Made by a program: the position numbers and the translations under genes. From contig VZRZ01006181.1 in NCBI GenBank assembly GCA_013398175.1, positions 3,098,032-3,162,031 of the forward strand: a stretch of DNA of 64,000 bases. The letters are read 5' to 3'. This document shows, in pieces, positions 36,649 to 49,600 of this stretch. How positions within the stretch are numbered: position 1 is the first letter of the stretch; each line of letters opens with the position of its first letter. The notes under the pieces were generated by a model, which saw nothing but the letters and a program-made list of their open reading frames with translations, ran no database searches and was not told the origin of the DNA. The DNA comes from Climacteris rufus. Its lineage: Eukaryota > Chordata > Aves > Passeriformes > Climacteridae.

Positions 36649-39600
36649 AAAAAAAGACAAAAGAATGTGGCAGGTGTCTTTGTGTGTTTCTTTGTCTATG
36701 GAGAACATGGAAGGTGGATGGAAGTGTCCCGGGGACCTCTCTAAGCACAACATGAGTCCTGTGGCAGCTGTCTGCAGGATCAGCCACAAACACTACCATG
36801 TTGGGATCATTGTCAAGTCTGAAATCAAAAGTATTTGATGTTGGGGCCACTTGCCTGGAAGTCTGGGGTACTGGTGTCTGAAATATTGCACAGATATAAT
36901 ATTAGAGACTTCCCATTCTTCTAATTTTAAGCAACTCTGCACCAAGTCTATGAAAGCAGGAGATTTCACTTGCTCAGCCCTTGACAGCCCCCTCCAAATA
37001 TCAGAAACATACTCTGCTGGTCAGTTCAGACTCTGAATGAGCAAAGTGCTCCTTGGAAGCAGTGGGATCCACACTCACTGTGAGGGATCTCATTTTCCCT
37101 GAATTTCCCCTTCTTGACAATGACTAGTCATCAGTCCTCTAGTTTCAATGTTTTTCTTTCTTATCATTGCAACAAGTGCACTAAAAAAAAAAAAAGCCCT
37201 AAAAGCTACTAATTACTGTGTAGAACAGTGTCAAAGAACAACAGCTGATGGTTTGTGTGGGTTCATGCTGTTGACTAACAATTTTTCCTGCTGATCCGAA
37301 GTTGAAATGGTCATAATTCCCCAAGCTCTGTGCACAACTGAGATGTTGCTGAATCAAACAGGCACAGTGCTATACTCGAGCAGCTTTTAAAAGCAGACAT
37401 TTTAAATTGTGCAAATTTTATTAATTATGATATTTTAAAAGTTACTGAAGATGTAAGTAGTTCTACACTTTGGCTTTGTCCTTTCAGCCCTGCCATTTCC
37501 ATAATGGATGTCATTCTTAGCTTCCCGTATTTTCACTAAGATTTTCCCTCCATTACCAATTCACCATTGAGTTGCAATATCCTAAGTTTGATGCCTTGAA
37601 TTTAAAACTCACTCCCCAGTCACACCTGAGGCAGTGCCATAAAAATACAGACAATGTTGCTGTAAGTTACAGCAGAAGTGGTGTGTGATGTGAGAACCAG
37701 GCACAGACACTGCCAAGCTCGGGGTGCTGAGGCTGAGAATTAGTACTGTTGTACAAACCAGAATTGAAAATGCAGACATAAACTGAGCTGCTGCTCACTT
37801 CCCAAACACTGCTTCTGCTTAACCAAAATCCTGTTGGATCCAGAAAAGCCCCTAATTTTGTTTCACGTATTACAAACAGGTAGGTTTACTTAGGATAGCC
37901 ATCTTTGTGCTTGGAGCAGAGTAAGACCCCTGACATGAGACCGTGGTACCCTCTCTTAGCTCTTTGTCCTTGTGGAAATTAGGACCATATTTGGCCTTTT
38001 GTTTTCTGCTGCATGCACTGCATGCAAAACAATTATCTCCTTCATTTTCCACAATGGGATGAAGGACAACTATCCCTGAAGTCCTCTGACCCATTAAAGG
38101 CAGAAGGGAAGGGATCCTCCTCCCTGGGAGAAACCATGTTGGATAAACTGCTCCATGAACAGCTACAAGGGAAGCTTTAGCATGGAACCAAAGTCCTGTT
38201 TATCAGCCACCATTAGCAGAAATGCCAAACTATCGCCTGTCTTAACTTCTCACACCTCCCTCTGAGTCACGAAGGCAAGTCCACAGAAATCAGCTCTGGA
38301 TACTTGTTTCTATGGGCCACAGGTGGCACAAGCCTTCTCAGGCATGTCCCCTGTGTGTCCCTGGCAGTGGCCACCCTGGGTGGGCTGAGACATCAAGAAC
38401 CTGGCCTGGGTCCTACCTGAATTCTTAGCTGAGAGACCTTGCTGTCAGCTCCATTTGTGACAGACCTGGGAGGAGCCAGAGTGGCCCAGATACCATTCAT
38501 GCCAGGAACAACAGGGCTGTCTCATGTTCACACACTCTCCCCTCTTCACCAAACCAGCCCATTTTTATTGCAATGTTCCCACTGCTGAGTAGTACCAGAG
38601 TTTCAGTGAGTTTGGGAGATGTGCTGGTATGACCCTACCAAGGGTCTTACTGTCTCAGGAGGAGGTTTTGGATGGGAGGAGGTTTGGGGAGGAGTAAGAA
38701 CAAAACAGAACAGAGGTGATGTGGGATTTGTCTCTATACCAACCCCATAGGCTGGAGTGCTCCTTAGTGGTGTCACACACACAGTCAATGAAGGGAGAAG
38801 CTCCTACAGGAAACCTGTCACCACTCCAGGAAGAAATAAAGTCTCCCAAACTGTACCTTCACACTTGGTCTGTGGGGGAGAGAGTGGTCCCCTGTGGTTT
38901 TTCTCTGAGACAGGGTCGTTGCAGCTGTAGGATATTTCAGCACACTTAGACAATAAGGTAAGCCTAAAATGAGAATCTTGACATGAGCCTCTGCTCAGAA
39001 TCTCACCTGTAGTATGAGGGAGTAGAAAAACTGGAGATGTGCCTAGAAATAGCCTTCTGGGGAACCACTACATGTCCTCAGCAAACACTTAGAAGGACAT
39101 AGGACATCTCATACGGACGGTCATGGGTGTGCATATGCAGACACTCATTTCTAGTGTCACAGAGAGATTTCCTCATGCTGAGTCCCAGGGGAACCTGAGC
39201 CATGGCCTCAGCTCAGCACTCTTGGGGACTTGCACCTCAGGCCCCAGAGTGTATCTGAAGATGCAGTTGAAAACAGAAGCACAAAGTTAGGGTGGGTTCA
39301 ACACCCTCCTTCAGAGTTGCTAAGGTCAGAAACTTTTGGCCAGGAGACATTTGTTTTGGTTTGGAATACTCGACCGAGAGCCTGCTGGCTAGGGAGATGC
39401 TCCAGCTGCCTGCCAAGGGCTGGGACAGCAGGGTGCCAGCCCAGGGAGATCAGCCACGACTGGGGTGTGTCCAGCCAGGGTCTGGGCTGGTTCCTTGACC
39501 CAAGCTGAGGTGTTGGATGTGCACCAGTTGTCCCCAGTACAGTAAGAGCCACATGGCTGCACAGTCCCCTCACCTCACCATGCACCTCACTCAGTCAGAG

Positions 39601-41954
39601 GCAGGTGCAAATATTAGTGCGGCCTATCTTGTAGAGTTATTTCTTGATTATAATAATCACAGATGAGCTGGGTCATAGCCAGAGCTCTCCCTTACCTGCT
39701 GGGATGAAGTAGCAGCCTAAATCTACCAGCAGTTCCTGTAGTCCCTCTCCAGACTGCAAGACTGGCAAAGGAAGTGCAGCATTGCATTCCCAAGCTAAAC
39801 ACAGTCCCAAGACTGCTCCTTGCAGGCCTTTCCCCCAGCCCTCAGACTCCTTGCAGCCACAGAACTGGGCACTGGATGTTGTTTGCAGTGGTAGCCTCCA
39901 CTCTTAACACCTCAGTTCCCCTCCTCTGCCTGGCACCAGACACTGCTTGACTGCACAAGCCACCTGCAGGCATCTCCATCCAGGCCTGTACGCCCAGACA
40001 CGCAATAAGAGGGATGGATGGCTCAGTGTGTGGATGTGCAAGGGCTATACATCAAACCACATGGTAAGGCAGGAGCCACAGAGAAAAGAACCCCCTCCAG
40101 AGTCACCATAACCAGCCAGCAGCCTTTCCCAGCCCACCAGCAGGGAGGTGAAGCTCCACTGCCAGCTGGCAGAGAGGACTGAGCTCTGTCAAGATCAGTC
40201 TTAAGTTGTTCTTGTTGTTGCTTTTCTAAAGACCCTTCACTGCAAGAGTCAATAGCTAAATTGCCCACACAGGAAAAAAAACCAGTCCTATTAATGTGCA
40301 GCTGCTTACAACATTAAGAAAGAAATGCAAGATCTGTACCTGGAGATTTGTGGCCCAATGCTCTGGCTACAGCTCCTCTCCCAAATCATGATTTTCAGGA
40401 ATGCATATTTAAAGTTTCACACTTGCATATCTCAGAGGATGGAAAATGGAACATAAATTTTTTTAAAAAAGAACAGGAACCTCGAAGTTTTTTTGGGCCA
40501 ACATTCCCACAGAACTAGAAATACTTCCTTGTGCCAAAACAAGGATGAATAATCCTCATTTCCAAGGAAATGTGGAAAGTTCAAGTAATTTTTATCAAAA
40601 CTGCAACTTTTGGTGAGTGCTGATAAAAAAAAATTAAATTGCTGTCAAATTTCATTAAAAATAGCTTGATTTTTTTCTGAAGAGCTGCAGTCCTAATGTT
40701 CCCAGCAGATACTGCTGGGATGCAGAAGAGTAGCTGCAAACAGTGGCTCTGATTTCTGAGGCCCACACAGGTCATTTATGAAGTGCTGTAAGGCCAGGTC
40801 CATGGGGGCAATTTGGTGTCTCTACCATAACTCTGTTTCAAAGGAGGCAAAAAATCTACACAGCTCTTCAGAGCTGAGCTCCAACACCTTTGGAAAGCAG
40901 GATGTATCTGCTTTTGCCTTGCTTGTCAAGTGCCTGCTTTCCTGCAATTTTCCTTGGCTGACCCCATCCACTGGTGGGTCTGTGCACTGAAACCCACATC
41001 TGAAGCAGGAGAATGAGATATCATTTCACCTAAGGAACATAAAATGTGTTTTCCTTTGGGAGACACAGGAGGATGCCCTTACACAACTGTATGGAGAGAG
41101 ACAGACAAATACTGCTCCCGCTGCACATCTCTTTGAGGATCAGAGATATTCCCCATAGCCCTTGTGAAATGGGATCAACTATGCTTCAAGGCCTTGGCAT
41201 AGGTGCTTCCTTTAGTAAGGATAGTTATTTTCCTCCTCATCATCAATGACAACTCTGTGACTCTCATACAAATGCTGTGCCATATATCTTGCAGACGAAG
41301 TCATTAAATTAGGGGGGAGGGAAGGCATAAATGTCATTAATCCAAGGAATTAAAAGTGTCTATGGAAACTCAGCTGTACCAAAAAAAGCTCTCTGTGCCT
41401 ACAAACCAGCACACAAAGGTCTCCTTACCCACATTCACCCCAGTATGGGCTTCAAACTCAAACGTGGGTGGGGAAAAGTACTCATGTCACATGTGCCCCT
41501 CAGTGGTAGCTCTTGTGCCATTAGAAAATAGTAGGCAACAATTTAGTGCTTCTTTCACCCAGGGACTGCCCTTGTAGCACAGCACTGGGGAAACCTCTCA
41601 GCAATAGCACTGCTGAGCCTTTCCCCAGTTTTAAATTCCCTGGCTGTTTCACAGGGATTTGATGCCAGGCTTGTGTGCCCAAGCCAGAAGAAACGCATGA
41701 CAACGGCCCTGGCGGCATTGCTGACCACAGTCCCATCTCTCTCATCTTGTCTCATTAAAATAAGCAAGCGAAGAAGAATCCTGCTATTCAGACAAATTCT
41801 CTTTTCCATATAGCCACATTGTCCATCATCAATTAGCCTAATGAATGAGGCAGAGCCAGCTGTCTGGAAGAGACTGAAAACAAAGCAATCAAAGGCAAGA
41901 AAGAAAACAAACAAACAATCAAACAACAGGAGCCAATCTTCCCCAGACNGCCCA

Positions 41955-41984
41955 CCCCCCCTTTTTTTTTTTTTTTTTTTTTTT
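41955..41984 (+). repeat. C7-T23 homopolymer tract
   Basis: A poly-C run followed directly by 23 T. A single N lies just before (41949), suggesting sequencing difficulty. The tract lies in the intergenic region; no retroposed copy is recognisable on either strand. Confidence 0.85.
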
Positions 41985-43210
41985 ATTGGATGATCCTGGA
42001 GGTCTGCAGCTTTAAGGGAAGCCCTGAGTGATAAAAACAATTGCCCCCACTGTAGCTGAATGGCAGCATTTCTGACAAACCCCAGGATTTCTCATTCCCT
42101 GTCTGAACCCCAAAAAAGTCATTATAATCCAGCAACCTCCTAGGACTGTGCCCGGACGAGAGAACATGAAGGTGCTGGTCACACACCAGCACAGCCCCCT
42201 TGGCAGGAGCAGCCAAGCCACATGGCCACACAGCCATGAAAGCAACAAGCCAGAGGTCTCACAATTCCCACTCCAGCAGGCATTGCTATTGCAGAGAAAA
42301 TGTAAGAGGTTATTTTTAAAGCTATTCTCTGAAGTAAGCATAAACAAGCATGCCACTGATCTGCAGTCAGTTGCACGTGTCTGCAAATGCCTCTCTAGTC
42401 CCCAGTGTAGCAATTACAGGGAGGGAGACAACCTCTCCTGTATCCTCCACAGTGGAAATAAGCCATAAGGAAAAAACTCTGATGTTTCTCTGGGGAAGGA
42501 AGAGTGGAGAAGCATCTGCAAGTTCATGGCTTTTAGGGATGACAGGAGAAAGTCTCTCAGCCCAATAGATCCTCATCCTCTGAAACTGAAGAGCTGCACA
42601 CCCCATGTCACAAAGCTCTGGGCTACGTGGCACGTCCCAGTCCCCAGCAGCTCTGCAGCCCGCAGGAGCTCAGCCTGCCACAGGGATTTGGGCAGCGGTC
42701 ACTTTGCCTTTGCCTAAGTCCTGGCCTCAAGCAAGCTGCAAGGTTTGCAGCTATTGTGTTTTCTTGGCTCTTGAAGTCCCTCAAAGCCTCACAGAAGAAA
42801 AGTTGCTGCCACGTCTCTGCTAAGTCAGTCCTACAGTGGAGCCCGGAGTGCTTGTGGCTGCCTGTGCCTGAGACCTGTCCTTTGAGTCCTGCCTGGGTAG
42901 CCTTGCTCTGCCCAAACTTTCAGAAAGTGACCACTGCCTTGGAGAATGAGCTTGCCAGCTGCCAGCTGAATAGCATCAGTCAAAGTTTATTTTTACTTCA
43001 CGGCAATTCTCAATCTATATCTCCTCTGATGCATTCACCCTCTTATCCTCCCAAACAAGCTCCAGGACAGGAAGGGCAAAGCCTTGGTTGTTTGGGGTGC
43101 CTGGGTATAGCCATGACAGAGGCTCCTTTTGTCCTGACAGCAAATGCAGCTTGTGCTGCTCATGCTACTCACCACCTCCTTCCACAGCTTAACAATGCAC
43201 CAAAACTTCA

Positions 43211-43240
43211 CCTGCTCTTAATTTTCCTGCTCTTAATTTT
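43211..43240 (+). repeat. 15-bp tandem duplication
   Basis: CCTGCTCTTAATTTT occurs twice in direct, gap-free tandem. Minor local duplication in the intergenic region. Confidence 0.9.
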
Positions 43241-46204
43241 TTATCTCTTGCCTGCACAAGCTCCTTTTAAAGCCAGGCAGTCTTGCCTCCAAGGGGATTT
43301 ACAGTCCAGCACACTGAGGTCAATAGCTTGATTTCAGAGCTGCTTGTGGCTTCCAGAATGCTTCATGGCCCTTGCAAGTCACGGTGTGGCAGCTTGGGGC
43401 TGAGGTCTCCCAAGTGCCCCTTGGCTCAGAACTGCATTAGCAACCTCAGCTGACCATAAATACAAGCTGCTGAGTTTCAGATCTCATGCACAAAAGGAAC
43501 TTCAAAGCATTTAAATTATGTTTCCTTTCCCTGCTTCCCCCAGGTTTTAGATCATACCTACCTGAATCCATATATTTTCCCACCCACCCCTTTTCATCAC
43601 ACCCTTCTTTGGTCCATTTTCAATCTGTTTACATGGCTTTTGGGAAGATATTTTAGTGACTGTGTTTCATCACAGTGCCCAGGCTTATTTGGGTTTATGT
43701 CTTTGGATAGTCTCCAAAGGACTTCATTCAAGCGACTTAATTAGTAAGCATTAATAAAATGTATAAACAGCTGCTTGGGAGAAAATCAGATCATAAACCC
43801 AAGTATTTTAACAAGGCCATTAGTCTGCAATTATATGTGAGACAGAAAAATGTTACCAAACCATCCTGCACCGGCCTGGGGTGATGTTCAAATAAACACC
43901 AAAGACATTTAGGTGCTGGCATCCTTCTCAGTTCCTGGCAGTGATGCCGCAGTGAGACTGCAGAGCTGCTGCTCTTCTTGGTGCCCTCTGCACCTTCTCT
44001 CTCTTGAGTGTCTGGAGTTGGGATGTCTGCAGGGACTCAAGGGTGGCAAGCACACACATGCTGGCTACATGCACAGTTCATAAGCCGTGGACCCTGTGAG
44101 GGCTGATCTTGAAAGCATTTGTCTAAAAAATGTGACTCTCTGAATATGCTCTTGAGTGGACTCTGGGAAAGGTCCCCAGGAAACACCTCTCCTCTGGCAC
44201 CTACTCTGGAACTATCCTCCGGCCCAAACAGCTACAGACCTACATGGCCAACCTGTGGGATTGATCTTTGTTTGATGTGCACATTGAACCCAGAACTTTA
44301 ATTCCCCAGTTGCCCACTTGATGTATGTGCTAGTTGTAGGTCTGGTGAGAGCCAGCAGGTTTCTCCTCCAGAAAAATAAGCCAGCAGGGCAGCAGCAGAG
44401 TTCCATGAGCTCCAGCCCCAAGGGCAAGCTCCATTTTAAGCCTATTGGTGTAGCAAAGTCCAGCCCCACCCCAGACAGGACCAAAGCACCAGCACCTCTT
44501 CCTGACTGCAACAGGAACAGCTCAGGAGCTGCTGCATGGCAGCTTAATCCCATTTTCCCCCTTTGGAGGAGCCTCTCTTGAACCTAGTATACATTTGATA
44601 TCTGTATCAATTACATCTCCTGTGGTTTCTAAAAGTTCATGGTGAAATCTCCAAAGTAATAGCTCCCCTTTTCTGTCATTACAAATCCAAGTCAGCAAAT
44701 GACAGGAGACCATCCCTCACTCCTATGCACCAAAGTATGTATTTCCTTTACTGCAAAGGTCCTTAGTGTTCTAAGTGCTTTAAATAATTTAAACTTTCCC
44801 TAATATGTTGACATACTTTCAGAATCTATAGGGAAGCATACAGATGGCAAGAACTTTCATGGAAATATGTAGTATCCCAAGGAAAGCTTAGGCAAGGAAT
44901 TAATTATGGTGGTTGGCCCACACTGACAAGCACTAACCCATTGAGACAAGAGCAGCTGGCAAGCAAGAAGAGTAACAGCAGTTTAGTTTTCTCCAGTCCC
45001 TCACAGAATGACCACCAGTCTTGCACAGTGCTGCAATAAACTCTGGACATTTAGAAGTCTCATAGCTTTTTGTTTTGCTGAAGGAACAGCTCATGTGAAA
45101 CTCCCATTGTGGGGGGAAGAAAAAGGAGAAAAAACTAAAAAACAAGAAATAAAGCACTGAGAATACCAGCCACCCTTCTACTCTGGTGCAGTGTAGGACC
45201 CCTGCTTCATCCCTGGTGTGCCAATCCCAGCCTGGGCTGCAGGATGGCCTCCAGGCTGCCAGCCCAGCTGTGCCCCAGGTCTTGTGCCCAGCTGCAGAGC
45301 AATGGAGTGAGAGCTGTGCCACTGGTGTGTGCCAGCACAGGCTACACCCCCGAAGGTGCTCTGAGCCCTTCCCAGAAGGCACATTGGAACAAACCCAGAC
45401 ACAGGCATCTCTAGTGAGGGACTGAAAAGATTAATGTTCTGCATTGAAAGAGAAAAGGTTAGAAAGAACAACTAATTCTCTCACTGCGTTTGGTGACTTT
45501 TTGGGATATATCTATAATTAATCAATGTTGATGATTTTTCCTGCATATCTGAAAGTTTCCTTCCTTTGGCTAACACATTCATCCCGTAAATGTGAAGCTC
45601 CCCAATGCCAACACACTATAGGTAGTCCACATCTTGGAACAGCAGCACAAGCACAAGGCAAGGGGGCAGGCACCAATCCCACATGAGCAGCAGGAGAAAT
45701 CAGGTGAACTGCATTGCTAGGGGCCCAGAATTTGCCTTGGGGACATGAATAGCAACAACATGCCTTTTTCTGTCTTTTGATCTCAGCCCTGTAACATCCA
45801 CTTCTTACAGAGAGCTGGTGAATCCATGCAGTGCACCATGGCTTGGGGGAGCTGGGCCAGGAGGAGTTTGAGTCCAGACTGGAGATTGTCCAGGATTACA
45901 GTGCAGAGGCCTCACTTGTTCTCCTGAGCATCTCTGTACAACCAAAAGCTTTCCCAGGGAGAACTCAAGGCTACAGTTTCCGTAGTTTAAAGTGAACCAG
46001 CAGCTTAGTAAGAGCTAAAAAAATGCAGTTTATTCATAGACTCCTTTCTAGGATCAAAGAGGGAAGATTGGCCATCCCCCTTGCGTGTTCATGTTTGAAC
46101 TTTTCCGGACACAGGTGGGAGATGGGCCTCACAAGAGCAGGCCTTTGCTTTGTCCAGTGCCAGCCTATGACCCAGTAACAGGATAACCAGAGCAATAACA
46201 GAGC

Positions 46205-46616
46205 CTTAAAAGTGTATTGGGAGGGAACACAGCCAGGGACAGCTGACCCCAACTGACCGGAGGGATATTCCAGACCATATGGCACCATGCTCAGCATATA
46301 AAGGCAGAAGAAGAAGGAGGAAGGGAGGCCATTTGGAGTCTTGGTGTGTGTCCTCCCAAGACATGTCTTCCCAGGACGTCCTCCTGGGGATGGCTGAACT
46401 CCTTCCTGTCCATGGGAAGTGTTTAATTAATTCCTCATATTGCTTTGCTTACATGTGCAGCATTTGCTTTACCTATTAAACTGTCTTTATCTCAACCCAT
46501 GAGTTTTCTTGCTGTTTTTTCTTCTGATTCTCTCCCCATTCCACTGGGGAGAAGTGAATGAATGGCTGTGTGGGATTTAGTTGGGGTTTAGTTTAGGCTG
46601 GGGTTAAACCCCAACA
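46205..46616 (+). mobile_element. Avian endogenous retrovirus solo LTR (3' portion), sense
   Basis: Matches, as I recognise it, a common avian ERV LTR: 'acagctgaccccaactgacc', 'gggatattccagaccatatg', a TATA box (ATATAAA, 46296-46302) and a pyrimidine-rich leader. It continues with a poly(A) signal ATTAAA (46475-46480), then 'ctgtctttatctcaaccca', ending 'ggggttaaaccccaaca' (CA end at 46616). The 5' part of U3 is missing or too diverged, so the true start may lie further upstream. No internal viral genes flank it. Core promoter and poly(A) signal look intact. Confidence 0.82.
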
Positions 46617-49600
46617 CAGCAGAGAAAAAAGACCCCTCACCATAATCCAGTGATGACCTTTTAAGAGCTGTGCATACAAAGTCCATTCCTGAGAAAGGCT
46701 CTTTTCAAGGATATTCAGTGTCATTAATCTTCTCTCCTAAGAAGATAGTGAAATTAAAAGGGAAAACACTCAGAAATTAAAAGGGAAAACAAAGATTGCT
46801 TTTTAAACACCAGCATTATCCTGTGTGACTCACTGCCACACTGTTATCATTGCTACCAAGAAGTTAGGTATGGATTTAAAAAAAAAACAAAACCACATGG
46901 TGTTTATATGAGTCAGAAGACTGTACACAGCTGTGTTAGACAGGGAAACCAATGCAGGATACCTCTTTCTTTCCTTGGAACATTGGTCATGAGCAGGATT
47001 ATGAACCTTCTCTATAATTCTGCATTTTCTCTGAGTTGCCCCCTCTGGCTGAGCCATGAGGGTGCTCACTGTGCTCCCACCCAAAGGGATGGGGTTTGCT
47101 GCCAGGACACTGTGGTGCCTTCAGCAGAAGCTGTTCCTGGGACACAGCTCCCATGAGGGGCCAGCCCATCCGTGGGGTGTGAGGCCAGGGGTGCTCAGAC
47201 CCTCCCGGTGTCCTGGTTTACAGACACATTCTGCAGCTTTCTTCACCACCACTGGGACCTGGGGAGATGCTGCTCTGGGACACATCCAGCCTTGCCTCTG
47301 GCAGGAGGGATGAGCACAGGGGTTGTATCAAACACCACAGAGCACTACGTGAAAAATCTCTTTTCAAATACATTTCCAGAGTCGTTGTGCATCCTCTGGG
47401 CAGCAACACCTTATCCCCTCACATCCCACAGCCAGGCCTGTGGACTGCCATCACTGCTCTGTCACTGACACCCTACGTGCCCTGGGGCAGCTTGCTGTGC
47501 CCCCCACCTCCCTTTCCAGCCCTTCCACTGGCAGGAGCCAAGTGTCTGCGACTCCAGCTGCAGTCATCCCATGCTGTAGGTCTTGCCTACATACAGGGAA
47601 ATAAGTTCCTCTTACTCCAGGTATGCCCAGTGCCCAGCTCAGCAAGGTGCTCATCTCAGCTGGGTCTCCTGGATGCTGAAGTAATACAAGTGATCACTCC
47701 TGCTACTGTGCAGGAGCTCAGCAGAGCCCACACACCCTCAGAGCTGGTCAGAGACAGCACTCAGCCCCCATACCTGTTCATGAGATGTTACCTGTATGTG
47801 CAGCCTGGGTTGGGACACAACAGACTTATCCCTACAAGAGCAGAAGAGGGCTCCTCCTGCAGGAAGTCCCTGTCAAATTTAGAGTCTGAGCTCTAAACCA
47901 CAGGAGATTTCAATTTTAAGAGGCAGGGTTTCAACGAAGTCATTTTATTCCCCTGTGTTCTAGTTCCAGTTTAACACTTTTGAAAATGTTCAGCAGGAAT
48001 CAGGCCACTGGTGTGGAAAGCTGCTATGTGAAGCATAATTAAAAGGAGTGAAGAAGAAGAAGGTCATACCTTCTGCAGAAGTGTTGGGCAGACAATCAGT
48101 AGTGTTGCTGAGGGAGGAGGGCAGTGAAGGTATTACCTTCAGATGTTTAGAGGAATATCTGTTGTTCATCAGATCTAGCAAACCAGATGCTCTGGGCTCT
48201 TGGCTTTCAGGCATTTTCCACACTGAGACATTTTCTCACAAAAACACTTTGCTCCTTGTGACCTTACCCTGGCCACAAGGAACCACTCTGTGGCTTCGAG
48301 GAGCTGTGGTGGCCCAGCTCCCATGGCACTCACAGCCCTGGGCCCACAGTGCTTGCTCTGCAACTAAGTCCGGGAGGAAATGGCCCCAAAGTTGAAAATA
48401 ACTGCACACAGAAGCTTCTGATTTCTGGCTTTCAGAGGCTTGCCTTGATAGAAATAAATAAATCAGCCTGGAGCTCCATAACATTTGTGCAACTGCAAGT
48501 GCAGTGTAGATGACTCTGATGAAGCTGTTGTTTGCTTCTTCAGGAATAAGCACAGAGTGTGAGGCTTTGAAACCTGAGCAGCATGTAAATGGCAGTGAGA
48601 CAGGGAGATGCTGTTCTGAACAGCACCTTACACTACAACCTCTACTGTGCTTCAGGGATGCAGGGTAGGAAACCAGGCAGGCAGCAGCAGTTCCCACCAT
48701 TTGCTGTCCCAGCAGACAGCCCAGAATAGAGGTTTGCATTGAAAAGTTCACAAGAAACCATAGGTAAAGCAAAGTTCACTGAGGCAAGGAGATGAGTAAG
48801 ACTCAGGGCAGGTATTTGAGGGGGTGAAGGAGAGAAAGGGGAGGCCTGGAGGAGGTATGAATGACTTCAAGGCAGACAGAAAGCAGAGAGACTTCAGTTC
48901 ACAGCCAAGGAAATGCATAAATGCTTCATCCACCCCAGCAATTTTCACTGTATATCACTTCATGGTGTGTCTGTATATAGCAGTTGAAGTACCTCTGAAA
49001 GCTGTAATGAAGAGTACCAGAATGAAGCCTAATTTCTTGGCTCAGTGTTCAGGCTATAATTTTGTTGGTCTTGCCTCAGCTCAGTGTTCCAGTGCTTTTA
49101 AGTAAAAATGGTTCAGATGTTTTTAGCTTCACTGCTCTTTGAAGGAAACATGGTTCATGCCATCAAACCATCTCAATAATCCTGTAGAAAAAACTTTGAG
49201 CCCAGTGACCCAAGTCTGACAGGGGGAGTAGCAGCAAACCTAAAGAGGATGACACTACTCCAAACCCCAAGCTAACTAGCAGCATGAGGAAGAAAAAAGG
49301 CAGCAGCCTAGCCTCCTGCAACAACTAATTTCTGAAAAAAAAAAAAAAAGGTGGAAATGGAATCTTCTGCTGTCTTTCTTAAAATAGAAACTAAGTGTCC
49401 TGGGGCATTCTTGCTCTACTCATGGATCATGCCTCAGGGCTAGAAAGTCAAAATTTGGCCAAGGAAACACTTCTGCATGAGACTTCATTGTTGTGGGATA
49501 CATGGGCATCTCAGTCAGAGGCAATCAGGAGTGTCCAAGTCCATTAGAAGCGTGGTATCTCCCCAGTGAGCATCCTCCCCAGCGACACAGCTGTCTGCTG

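Larger units (their letters stand above)
8563..36665 (+). other. ZBTB20: Putative giant ZBTB20 3' UTR (about 28 kb)
   Basis: No splice-supported or family-recognisable coding sequence occurs after the ZBTB20 stop until the intergenic region. The block is AT-rich with many poly-A/poly-T runs and ends at two poly(A) signals (36469, 36643) with GT-rich downstream elements, after which base composition becomes more GC-rich. Mammalian ZBTB20 mRNAs are known to carry 3' UTRs of over 20 kb, so I infer the same here. Possible proximal poly(A) signals inside it include ATTAAA at 9677, AATAAA at 12613 and AATAAA at 27988; usage is unknown. Embedded features: sense CR1 at 14 kb, antisense LTR at 16 kb, antisense CR1 at 17 kb, G-quadruplex motifs at 9.65, 25.9 and 35.5 kb, and hairpins near 30.6 kb. 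Contiguity in one transcript is inferred. Confidence 0.72.
36700..46204. other. Intergenic region, no recognised gene
   Basis: Mostly unique, moderately GC sequence between the ZBTB20 3' end and an LTR. Chance ORFs up to about 230 aa lack splice context and family resemblance. It holds a C7/T23 homopolymer (41955-41984) beside an ambiguous base (41949) and a 15-bp tandem duplication at 43211. I see no RNA gene. Confidence 0.6.

Noticed and set aside
41555..42040. 161-codon minus-strand ORF
   Set aside because: Runs through the T23/C7 homopolymer and an N, producing poly-Lys and Gly; no homology recognised.
42627..43331. 234-codon + strand ORF
   Set aside because: No domain, signal or family resemblance; no splice or promoter context. 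It includes the 15-bp tandem duplication, so coding constraint is unlikely.
47267..47896. 209-codon + strand ORF
   Set aside because: Unremarkable composition, no recognised domain, and no supporting context in intergenic DNA.
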